64,000 nt of DNA from contig NC_135552.1 of the NCBI RefSeq assembly GCF_964340395.1, positions 12,178,194 to 12,242,193 on the forward strand, written 5' to 3'. The notes under the pieces are model-generated. The model saw only the letters and a program-made list of their open reading frames with translations, did no database searches and was not told the origin of the DNA. The position numbers and the translations under genes are program-made. Below are positions 1 to 10,417 of the stretch, in pieces. The DNA is from Glandiceps talaboti (Eukaryota; Hemichordata; Enteropneusta; Spengelidae). Position 1 is the first letter of the stretch. Each line of letters begins with the position of its first letter.

Positions 1-109
1 CAACAAACTATATAAATTATGATACAACAGCCATAAATGATCAAAAACAATCTTGTTATTGTCACAGACATGGTCGTAAAAAAAATCAAATAAAATTTCA
101 AAATGTCAC

Positions 110-3100
110 CTCATTATTTGTCCAACCAAAGCTATCCGTCAGGTCTGCTGTGCTGGCACTTTGTTGATCCAACAGAAGAAGTCTGGAAAATAGTCTCTGA
201 AGTTGAATAGGAATAACACGAACCTATCAAGATAAAAATGGGATGCAAGTTTATGAAATGGACATTAAGAACACGGCATGGTCAGTTACAAAAAAAAGGC
301 GCACCCATCAACACGCACACTACTAACATTAGTAATGAAAGAGTGAGATTTTCCCTTACTTGATCATGTTAGACTTACAAAACATACATAACGATAAATT
401 TATAGACAACAACTGGTTGTTATGTAGATTTGATTTCAGGAATGGGTATTGGTAGAATACTGAAAAATTATACATTTCAATGATCATTTGAAATATTTGA
501 TTGCGGGAGGCCATGTTGAAAAGTAATGACACCATTATATCCAGGAAGAGAAGTACGGCCATCACCACATGATCAATTACTTGAAGTATACCGGTACTTT
601 TTATCAACAAATAAGTAACACATAAACCAGTCAAACTGAAACTCGAAATCTGAGAAACTTCCATACTTATCCTACCATCAATATCAGGTAAATACTTCAT
701 GCTTCTTGTCAGTACTTCACTAAATCTGTACCACAGTGGCAAAAAAAATGTGCTTTGAGAGTCCAGTCAGACGGGTAACAGTGTGGGTGTTACATCAGAT
801 TACATCCCAGCACAGCATTAATTTCAGTCAGTTGAATACAGACAAGCAGACACTATTCACATGGTAATCACTCTAAGGTCAGCTAAGGTCAACAGGAAGG
901 ACCATGTGACTTGGATAAATTAACTACCGTACAATTTTTTTTTTCTAACTGTGACAAAACTTTGTAATATACCTTTAATAGTATATGTATCCAGGAAAAA
1001 GGCACACATGTAATTTATAGAGATTCCTGAAAAAGGTTTCATTTTTCTCTCAACATGTTGATTAAGTAGCAAGTGTTTGGCAAAAGCATACAAATTAATC
1101 AAATTGACAATCAATAAATCATTAATCATACGTCTATTCATTCTAAATACATAATAAATATGTCACAAGTTATCAAACTTACATCCGATAATTGACCAGA
1201 ATCACCATGGCAATACAACACCACATATAAAGCTACACCATACAATCAAAGTCACAATATGGGGAAAGCTAGACTATACCAAGTCACTATGGGGACATTT
1301 AGACTATACCAAGTCACCATGGCAATGACTAGATTATACAAAGTTGCCATGGGGATGACTAGACTATACCAAGTTGCTGACTAGACTATATCAAGTCACC
1401 TTGGGGATCATGGGTGATTGCCATGGGGAGGGTTAGACTATACAAAGTCACTATGGGGAGGGTTAGACTATACAAAGTCACTATGGGGAGGGTTAGACTA
1501 TACAAAGTCACTATGGGGATGGCTAGACTATACCAAGTCACTATGGGAGGGTTAGACTATACCAAGTCACTATGGGGAGGGTTAGACTATACCAAGTCAC
1601 TATGGGGATGGTTAGACTATACCAAGTCACCATGGGGAGGATCAGACTATACCAAGTCACTATGGGGATGGCTAGACTATACAAAATCACCATAAGGAGG
1701 GCTAGACTACACCAAGTCATGATATTGATAAGGTAGGCTAGACTACACCAAAATACTGTGGGGAAGGCTAGACCATATCAAGTCACTATGGGGAGGGCTA
1801 GACTATACCAAGTCACCATGGGGAGGTTAAACTATACTAAAACAACATTGGGAAGGCCAGACAATACAAAACCACCTTCGTGGGGGCATATATGTTGGAC
1901 TTTACTCCAGGGTCTATACATACATTCATACACAAGATATACATGCAAACACAAAGTAACAAAGTGACATCTATACTTATACAAATTACATGTATTTCTA
2001 CACACAATACACATTTTAGTAATTTCTACATACACACAACACACATTTTAGTAATTTCTACACACACACAATACACATTTTAGTAATTTCTACACACACA
2101 CAATACACATTTTAGTAATTTCTACACACACACACACACACACACACAACACACACTTTAGTAATTTCTACACACACACAATACACGTTTTAGTAATTTG
2201 TACACACACACAACACACATTTTAGTAATTTCTACACACACACACAACACACATTTTAGTAATTTCTACACACACACACAACACATATTTTAGTAATTTC
2301 TATACACACACACACAACACAACACACACAACACATATTTTAGTAATTTCTATACACACACACACAACACAACACACACAACACATATTTTAGTAATTTC
2401 TACACACACACACAACACACACATTTTAGTAATTTCTACACATTTCTAAATTAGAAACAAACCTTAGCCTCTGGACTATCTTTATCTTTCAATTCTCCTA
2501 AATCTCCTGGACCAAGTTGAAACAGTGACTCTGGGCAGAAAGCAAAAATTAAAAAAAAATACATAAGAAATACATAAACGTGTCCAAATGACATTTTGTA
2601 TTATAGCATTCTTGTATTTTCCTTTCAACACTTGATATTCTTTTGTGTGTGATTTTATAGGAACATATATTAGCACCATAACAATTGTACTGCACTGTTG
2701 AGATAAACCGTTTTCTGTACCTAGGGGGTACGACCAGCTAACAATGTATCTTGACAGCACAGTAAACAGGCTATATGACAGAACCCCAAGCAGCGTGATT
2801 GTTAGTATGGCATACTCAGTGTGCTTGAGGTGTTCTCTGTGGTTGTACTTTCAATGGAATAGCATAGCGAGTGAAAATACAGCAAACACAGTTTGAGAGC
2901 AAATACCTCTGAATACCCACACCAGCACTCACACCTCATCGGGTTCTGTCATTATGACATGTTTATCCAAAACAGTAATATCATAAAAAATCATCCGATA
3001 TGATCACACTATTTTGTGTACAAGTAACAATCAACCATTCATTTGCATACTTATTTGCATACAGGTATACAATAATGTTTTTGGTACAACACAGCAATAC

Positions 3101-3177
3101 AAACACCACCAATATGCTTATATATACACTTTGATGCAACAAATACATGTGTAATTTGATTGATAACTGATTGATCA

Positions 3178-3226
<49 letters not shown>

Positions 3227-5221
3227 TGCACGCATGCATGCATGCATGCACAATTGATCTTATCAAAAACTGTTTGTCACTACATTATTATAACAGTAAA
3301 TTTTGTGCATTAACATGACAATCTCAACTGACTTGTCTGTGTACAGTTTCAATGTTCATTAAATTCAACTATGTAGTTAATTTTGATTTCACAATTAATA
3401 TCATCTACATAGGCTCTCCTTGTTTGATTAAAACAAGCAGTGGTTCTAATTCAGCTGAAGAGAAACAAATTAGATGGTTACAAGTTTCCTTTCTTTATTA
3501 TATCAAATGTTTTTTATTTATTTGTCTTTTTATTAAAACTCAATGTTTCTAAGTTGTCATAGTTTATCAGTGTTCAAAACCTCAAATGTCTGTCTGACAA
3601 TCTATGACATCATTTCCTACCCTAAAAAAAACCCTCTAATTATTTAGTAATGACCCTATTAGTATTGACACCTACTCCTTACAACATAACTAGTCAACAG
3701 ATTTCATGAAATCAAAAAACCAAGGTTTCAATCCCAAGCTCTCACATTTGTGATTTGTTATTAGTGGACTTTACACTGGACTTTCAAAATCTGAAAATAA
3801 TCTGGAAATAAAGATTCTATCCTATCAGAAAATCAAATGCAAATGATAAGTATACAGTAGAAAACTGATAATTCAATATGACAAATAATTTGTACATGTT
3901 TTTCATCTGTACAAAGATACATATATACAGCTTAATACAATGATATGAAATGAACAAAGACTATTAATTTTGTAGCATAATTGGTCTGTCTCCTTTCTGC
4001 TGCCATAATTTTAAGGACTATTGTGAAATGTGAAAGTCAGTTATGAAATGTCACAAAAATAGTTTGAAATATAAATAGTGGCATATACACTAGCTCTGTA
4101 CAATGTTGAACTTAGTATCATTGCTGGTTTATTAATTTTATGTTCGAATACTAAACCGTTGGGTAGTCATTTTTCTCTGCATTGTTGAGATCGTCTGCAA
4201 CTATCCATTGGTTTTTCAATTTGAAGATCATATTGAGAGTTCTTTGTCAAGATTGACCAGTGTAGACTAGTCAATAAGTGTATAGTATGCTTCCTTATTC
4301 ATTTAGTAGAGAGGGCCGGGTCAAATTTATAAATTAGTTTTAAATGTCAATGTCAATCATTATTTAAATACAGTGTAGATGTAGACAAAAAGTGGCACAA
4401 TACATGATGGAAGGATAAATAAACAAATAAATATATAAATATATGAACAAAAACACTTAATATTGCATCTGGATGTTTTGTCAAACTCTGTTGTCAGATA
4501 CAATGACTAAATCATAATACTGTACACATGAACAATATCGAATCCCCTGTGAGAAAACACATTTGTGTAGCCATATATCCAATCAAATTGATTTTTAGGT
4601 CCGCACCCAAAATTAGCGCCCCCAATCTGATGAGTCACGATTTCAACATTAATAATGATAATAATTAAATTATTTTTAAATATTAGTTACTGCTCACAGA
4701 TGTAATATATTTGACATACAATGTCTAATCATTGGTATTTTATCGATTTTCAGTGAATACATTGTTGGACGTCTGATCGATAAAATTGAAACTTCAGTTA
4801 CAGATAGTGCTGACACATTGTACTACCAGACAAAATCACGGACAAAATACTGTAATATGCAAAGTTTGTTGTTGTTATTGTTGTTGTTGTTGTTGTTGAT
4901 GTCGACGCGATGCATGCATGATGATGACTAGCTATTAAACTGTTCCTTAGCGACACCGCTCATCTGTTCCAATGTCTCGTTAACCACGGTGTTGGTTCCA
5001 GTCTGGGTCACGTGAAAGTACTTACCTCGAAACTCTGGAGTGTACAGCAACGTCTGTAGTAACGAGTTTAGATAGCACGTAGCCCCTTGATTCTTTATAC
5101 CGCTAAGACCACATGCAGGACGACGAGCAGGGGGAGCCGGAAGTTTGTCACCGGATCCCTCATTCATTGCTGTCTCAGCAGCAAGGAACTCTGCGTCCTC
5201 GCCAAACAGTCCCTCCAACAT
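110..5221 (-). CDS. USP40: USP40 orthologue, N-terminal part (3 coding exons; runs off left edge)
   Basis: Deubiquitinating cysteine protease of the USP/C19 family. Coding exons on the minus strand: 5026-5221, 2463-2530 and 110-223; joins keep frame. They encode about 125 residues of a protein that exceeds 1,000 residues in vertebrates, so the rest lies left of the window. Visible is the catalytic cysteine box, NQGATCYLNSLLQT, followed in exon 2 by LFQLGPGDLG and in exon 3 by QRLFSRLLLLDQ and STADLTDSFGW, which match vertebrate USP40 closely as I remember it. The His box is outside the window. I chose the start at 5221 because MLEGLFGEDAEF aligns with the vertebrate start; an in-frame ATG 11 codons upstream (5254) is also possible. 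The gene is divergent from ASNS. A YY1-type motif lies about 100 bp upstream. USP40 is well supported; the start is less sure. Confidence 0.86.
1250..1885. repeat. 30-bp minisatellite
   Basis: About 20 imperfect copies of a 30-bp unit containing GGTTAGACTATACCAAGTCA followed by a CTATGGGGAG-type segment. It lies in USP40 intron 2. The unit length is a multiple of three, which keeps some frames open and creates artificial repetitive ORFs (for example plus strand 1414-1695). I do not regard these as genes. Confidence 0.92.
2005..2445. repeat. TTTTAGTAATTTCTACACACA minisatellite
   Basis: Roughly eleven copies of a unit made of TTTTAGTAATTTCTA plus a variable CA-dinucleotide run, so unit length drifts from about 32 to 60 bp. 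It ends about 20 bp from the USP40 exon 2 splice donor. Confidence 0.9.
3179..3250. repeat. (CA)n then GCATGCAT-rich microsatellite
   Basis: About 45 bp of pure CA dinucleotide followed by short CATG/GCAT repeats, inside USP40 intron 1. The Cys/Val- and His-rich ORFs overlapping it are artefacts of the repeat. Confidence 0.95.
3260..5020. other. USP40 intron 1, no recognised element
   Basis: AT-rich intron sequence between USP40 exons 1 and 2. Apart from a short GTT microsatellite near 4867-4900 I see no exon, RNA gene or mobile element that I can support. Confidence 0.6.
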
Positions 5222-5324
5222 ATTCAGATAAATTCTTGAAGCTAAATTCCTCAAAAAAGCTTAAAAATGGAGACATGCCGAAGAAATTGCACAACTTTCG
5301 GTTTTGTTTGGAAAGCTCATGTAC

Positions 5325-5335
5325 GCAGCCATTTT
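5325..5335 (-). promoter_or_regulatory. YY1-type motif upstream of the USP40 start
   Basis: Minus strand reads AAAATGGCTGC. This YY1-like motif commonly lies just downstream of transcription starts in animal genes, in the direction of transcription. It sits 104 bp before the chosen USP40 ATG, in the right orientation, so the 5' UTR probably starts near 5340-5360. Inference from motif and position only. Confidence 0.4.
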
Positions 5336-5618
5336 GATTATCCAATAATTCACTAGCACTGCGCCATCTACAGGCGACCTTGAAACATACGTCCCTGCTT
5401 GAAACTAAAGTCAAGAATTTTTAGTCGCCTCCAGTGCAGTGCGAGTTCCGTACACTGACAACTATTACCATGATTACATGGTGCAGTACTTAGTTCAAAG
5501 TTATTCCCCACCATTAGTTCTGTTTTACCTAACTTGCAGTTTTCCGTGTACAAACAAATACACCCACTCTGGCTGAGAGAGGGGATTACATGTGTAAAAA
5601 ACAAAAGTTCTATATCTT

Positions 5619-5849
5619 CATTCATTCATTCATTCATTCATTCATTCATTCATTCATTCATTCACTCACTCACTCACTCACTCACTCACTCACTCACTCA
5701 CTCACTCACTCACTCACTCACTCACTCACTCACTCACTCACTCATTCACTCACTCACTCACTCACTCACTCACTCACTCACTCACTCACTCATTCATTCA
5801 TTCATTCATTCATTCATTCATTCATTCATTCATTCATTCATTCATTCAT
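5619..5849. repeat. TTCA/CTCA tetranucleotide array
   Basis: About 230 bp of TTCA repeats flanking a long CTCA block (TTCA block, CTCA block, TTCA block). It lies between the divergent USP40 and ASNS genes. The Ser/His/Leu-rich ORFs in two frames here come from the repeat alone. Confidence 0.97.
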
Positions 5850-6196
5850 CCAGACGTTGAGTGTGGACAAAATGTGAATAAACAAGTTGTAAGCAGGGTT
5901 CGCCGTAGAAAATACTGACAACTTTCATAAAAATAAAATCAGCACTTATCAAAAGGAAAGACATTCTACAGAGTTATATGGGAAGCAGTTACATGTAAAA
6001 GATATACATTACATTTTATCTAACCTAAAGTTTACACTTTCGTATCATCTTATTTTGTCATTTTGTTAACTATTACAAGTCTAGTTTTCTAGAATATATA
6101 TTTACTACTAGTTTGCTTTTAGCACCAAACACTTACATGTAATGCAGAAATTCCAATGAAGAAGTGTAGTTTTCTTAACAGATACAGTAAAGATTC

Positions 6197-6320
6197 TATT
6201 CTATTCTATTCTATTCTATTCTATTCTATTCTATTCTATTCTATTCTATTCTATTCTATTCTATTCTATTCTATTCTATTTCTATTTTATTCTATTCAAT
6301 TCTATTCTATTCTATTCTTT
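6197..6320. repeat. (TTCTA)n pentanucleotide array
   Basis: About 120 bp of TTCTA units with a few interruptions toward the right end. It lies about 250 bp upstream of the inferred ASNS promoter. Confidence 0.97.
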
Positions 6321-6569
6321 GGTCACAAGGAACAAAAGAAAAGTTCTTTTCTTTCGAAGTTTCTATGGTAACTAAACAACTCACAAATAAAATGGTTTAG
6401 TTCAAATACGTTACGTGCTCATTCCAACCTTGCTCTTTTTATTTATATGGATTCGTGTTATGTTCGCATGGAAAAAATAGTTTCACTCTCTCATTCGTTA
6501 TTTGTACAGAGGGTGTAACTTGGACTCTGACATGCCACCACATGTTAATTTCCCGCTAATTGCAGGTCA

Positions 6570-6770
6570 AAGCATTGGCCAATAGCCATGCGATAATTTC
6601 ACACTTCACGTGCTAGTCTTCGCTTGATTGGCTAACAACGACCACGGCTGTTTTGCATAATATAAATGGAGGTCACGAAGCCATGAAAGCCGGTACATAC
6701 TGTTTGTCTGATGCAACACATTCACTATACCACAGTCATTTAACCACGCGTACGCACACCTTCAGTGCTT
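6570..6770 (+). promoter_or_regulatory. ASNS promoter region
   Basis: Upstream of the inferred non-coding ASNS exon I see a CCAAT box (579-583 after 6000), an E-box CACGTG (6607-6612), a reverse CCAAT box (6627-6631), a TATA-like TATAAAT (6661-6667) and an ATF4-type element (6709-6717). Two start positions are plausible: about 6690, set by the TATA-like box, or A6764 in an initiator-like TTCAGTG, which would put the ATF4-type site at about -50, similar to vertebrate ASNS. No transcript data, so the exact start is inference. Confidence 0.5.
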
Positions 6771-6863
6771 CACGAAAAGAGCGAGAAGTTGACACACCTT
6801 CAAACCTGCAGGAGAAGAAAAGATAGTTTTTGTATAAATCATCCAACAAGAGATCGGATAACG
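6690..6863 (+). other. Probable non-coding first exon of ASNS
   Basis: The first coding exon begins at a good acceptor (TGATTTCAG at 10401-10409) only 8 bp before the ATG, so an upstream exon is needed. The best candidate ends at ACG|GTAAGAG (donor at 6864), just downstream of promoter-like sequence. The 5' limit is uncertain (about 6690 or 6764). It would leave a 3.5-kb intron 1. Confidence 0.45.
6709..6717 (+). promoter_or_regulatory. C/EBP-ATF response element (CARE), TGATGCAAC
   Basis: The nonamer fits the composite C/EBP-ATF consensus TGATGNAAN. Vertebrate ASNS is induced by amino-acid shortage through ATF4 at such a site in its proximal promoter (NSRE-1). Its location here near the inferred start suggests the same control. 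A nine-base match alone is weak; its position in ASNS raises the likelihood. Confidence 0.55.
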
Positions 6864-8916
6864 GTAAGAGCAACAGATTTCTCGAAACGTAGATTCAGAT
6901 TCGAATCACTTTCATAACTTGATAATCGCGAGGCATGGCTCCATCTGGAAAGTCTTGACATGGGATCTTCTCATTACAAAACTAGTTTGGTGCGGTAAAC
7001 ATGATTTTGATATCAGTTTTTCGCATGCATTACTCATGTTTCACATGTTATTAGACATCCATACACGGAAGTTGAGTACATCATAATAAACACAGTCACG
7101 TCATAACACGTTATCTCGTGTAGTACAAGAACGTGTACTTGACAACATCCCATTTAATTTGCATACACCATTTCTCACATATCTAGGTGGCCAATAATAA
7201 TTACCAAATAACTTTAAAATAATATTTCTAATTGAAATATAAGTTGATTCTGCAAATAGAACTTGGTCTGCAATGTCATGGTATGGTATTTTTTTTATTG
7301 TCATTTACATTTTAATATCATTTGAATGAGTAAATAATATTAATAATGATAATAATAGGAAAATAGTACTTTTCAAGTGAGTGAGTAAATTATGGTGCTT
7401 AGCTGTACAATACAAAATTTTTGATAAAGTAATGCACAAATGGTAATTTTTTGTTTTTAATATTTCTAAATTTTATTATGTAATCAATTATGGAAATTAA
7501 GATATGTTGTAATGTTTGTATATTATGATAACATAATACCAACAGGTGTTACGGTCATCAATAAAATACACGGTTGTTGACTGTTTGCTCACATGTTCCC
7601 ATGTGGTAACAGTATGGTCATTCAATAATTGCCTTAGGTAGCCTGTTTGTATGAGATTGAGAGATTGAATGGAAATTTGAATATACCATGTGTTAGAAAC
7701 AGACCACTTCACTGGAAGACATGCCATAAATTATAACCACTCCACTGTCTAGTGTGTGTAAGTCAGAGTTTTGAAAAGCTGCTAGTTTTTCTGCCATACA
7801 CTCTGTCTAAAGCTAAAACTTTATTTTTGTAAAATTTTCCTACCCATCTTACTTCAGATTACCATTTGTAATAATTCACCTATATCAACAAGATATACCC
7901 CCAGACTCATTGTATATTGTAGTATCTATTTCAGCTCTACATTTATTTTAGCTGAATCAGTGAATATGCACAAAAGCTTTTTCTATGAACATAAGTCCCA
8001 CTAACATTATACTTTACAAGTTGTCTTATTTGTCTTATTCAGCTGTTGTGAATGATTATGTGTACAGTCTACTTTTCGTTGTATCGTCATCAAAATTCAA
8101 CTGTGCCTGGCATGTCCTAGATTGCCATTCCGTCAAAGATTTCATGTGCCAAAATAAATGTTACTATAGTAACTTTTAACATCAAAACTGCATAATATTT
8201 GCACCGTTTAACTGGATGACACAGCTGACTACCACACATGGACTTTGTCAGATACAAATGATGCAATAATTGTGCGTCATACTTTGTGTTCAATTTCCTT
8301 GCAATTTGTTTGAAAAACATTGACAGAAACTGACCTTACATGTGAGGTCATCAGATAACCAGGGGGCCTAGGTCAGTCAACTCAATTGTCTTCAAACTGT
8401 TTACTTCTTCACCTTTTACATCAACAAGAACTTGTTTACTTCTAGAAGTTAGACCAGTACACTTGTATGACTAGAATATTTACAATAGGTTTTAAGTTGT
8501 TTGAAACGAAAGGCCTGTTTTGTTATTGGTATCCAAACTATCGTTTATCAAACTCTTCTGATCGCTGTATTTAATCTGAGTGACTTCCATGTATTTTAGA
8601 TACATTATCAGTATAAGTACATCCTATGATAAGATACTTATTATTCAAGTATAAGTACCAATGCCATCTTGCAGCTGTTTTTTTACTTCCAAATTCTCAT
8701 CACACAAAAATATAACCTTGGTTGTCATGGTTATCTCTAAAGTACAGAGAAAAAAAGATAAGTAGAAGTCCAGATTATTTAGCCCCTGATGAAAAAATGA
8801 ACAAAAATTTCACATTCACTTCCAAATTTTTTTTTGACTGTGTCGAAAATTTCATTTGTAACCATGAACTAAGTGCAACTGTGGAGCAAATAACTGACCT
8901 AGAATCTAAAGTCAGT

Positions 8917-8925
8917 ATTGCATCA
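8917..8925 (-). promoter_or_regulatory. CARE/AARE-type site in ASNS intron 1, copy 1
   Basis: Plus strand reads ATTGCATCA, identical to the amino-acid response element known from vertebrate CHOP and the reverse of TGATGCAAT. It sits in a block (GTCAGTATTGCATCAGCTGA) that recurs 311 bp downstream. Confidence 0.4.
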
Positions 8926-9227
8926 GCTGATCTTCCATGTTGCATAAATAATCATTCTCGTACTTTGTGCTAGATGTTTCCTAGCAATGTCAAAAAAGTA
9001 TCTAACTTTCACTGGTTAGCACTTAGCAGAAAGCAAGTATCCACAGACAGTGTTGGAGAGAAAAATGTTAAAGTTACATAGTGTATCAGAGTATAGGGGA
9101 AATTCATCATGTAATATATGTGTGGATGATTTAAAAAATTGAAAGATGTATTTTAACATATGTAATTTCAAGTATGATTGACACTAGCCTGTGTAGAGTA
9201 AAGGACTGTCCTAGAAAGTAGGTCAGT

Positions 9228-9236
9228 ATTGCATCA
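9228..9236 (-). promoter_or_regulatory. CARE/AARE-type site in ASNS intron 1, copy 2
   Basis: Second ATTGCATCA in the same duplicated block (9222-9241). Flanking sequence outside the block is largely diverged. Confidence 0.4.
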
Positions 9237-10417
9237 GCTGAAACAGAGGCAGAACTGGGTCAAGTACCAATCACTCTTAGTAATAAAATGATAAATTACT
9301 ATTACCAGCAGAATGCAATGAGTACTATATTATTTTTAACCACAGATAGAGTATCACAGTGTCAGCTGTATGTTTGTTTAAAGCCAAAACATATTGGCAA
9401 AACTAATGAATAGATAGGTAAGTGGGGATGGCCATGCATAGTAGTGGCAAAAAGTTAAAGTTGATAGCTGGTATGACTGCCAGTTACATCCTAGCTTTAC
9501 CCAGTGTGGATGCATTCCGATGAAAGTTTCCTCATCCCACAACATTGTAAACCACAGGCCTCATTATCGCCCCATATGAAATATACTGGTGAAGCAGTAT
9601 ATATTTCATTACTGTGAAGAGGTACATGTATATTACATTTCATAATTTGTTGCGTCAGCAGAAATATGAGCTCTGGCTTGCAAGAATATTGTCCCATGAT
9701 AGTGAAACATATGGTATGTTGCATACCATTAGTATATAGTACATGTGCTTTTTTAGTTCTCAGCTTTCTCAATGATTAACAGCTAACATATGGAGTTTTT
9801 GTTGTATTCATAATATTTTGTAAAGCACTAATAACGTTTCAAAGTAAAATTTCTCCCGTATATTTCATCTGTAGCATTGATGATCAGTTCACTCACCTTG
9901 TGTATTACATTTACTTTTATCAGTCAGCATAGAGTGTTTACATCATGATCTATGTTTTTGCTTCACTCTCTTACAAACCAATTGTATTGCTAGTGATTGA
10001 CAAATGATTAATGGTGCTTGAAAAATCATATACTCAAACTGATTGGTTTTAAAAATGCACTCAAACTGATTGGTCACAATGGGGAGTGGTAACGTACATC
10101 AGCCGAATTTGACCATACTTAAATGAAGTCAATATGTAAATGTGACCTCATTGAGATGAGTACAAGAATGACATAATTTACATATATTGGAAATATTTAC
10201 ATACATGCATGCTGATAACTGCCATTGGGGGCATTGCTAAAGTTACCGTTTACCATCACTAGCATTACTAGCGGTTTGTGAGACAGCGAAGCATTAACAC
10301 AGATCGCGATGTAAACAGGCTACTGAGTCATTGCTTATCATTCAGTATTGAATCTTTACAACTCTCTGTCTGTATGTTCAACAGTTGTTACTTCATTCTA
10401 TGATTTCAGCATTCAAG

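Noticed and set aside
1250-1885. CRISPR-like appearance of regularly spaced repeats
   Set aside because: Contiguous tandem minisatellite without unique spacers, in an animal intron.
5175-5414. Overlapping minus and plus ORFs at the USP40 start
   Set aside because: Shadows of USP40 exon 1 and its 5' UTR in other frames.
5534-5877. Ser/Phe/Ile/His and Leu/Thr/His/Ser repeat ORFs
   Set aside because: Simple TTCA/CTCA repeat read in different frames, no start context or conservation.
8722-8973. Plus-strand 83-codon ORF in ASNS intron 1
   Set aside because: No recognised similarity, and it overlaps the duplicated CARE block; AT-rich chance ORF is more likely.
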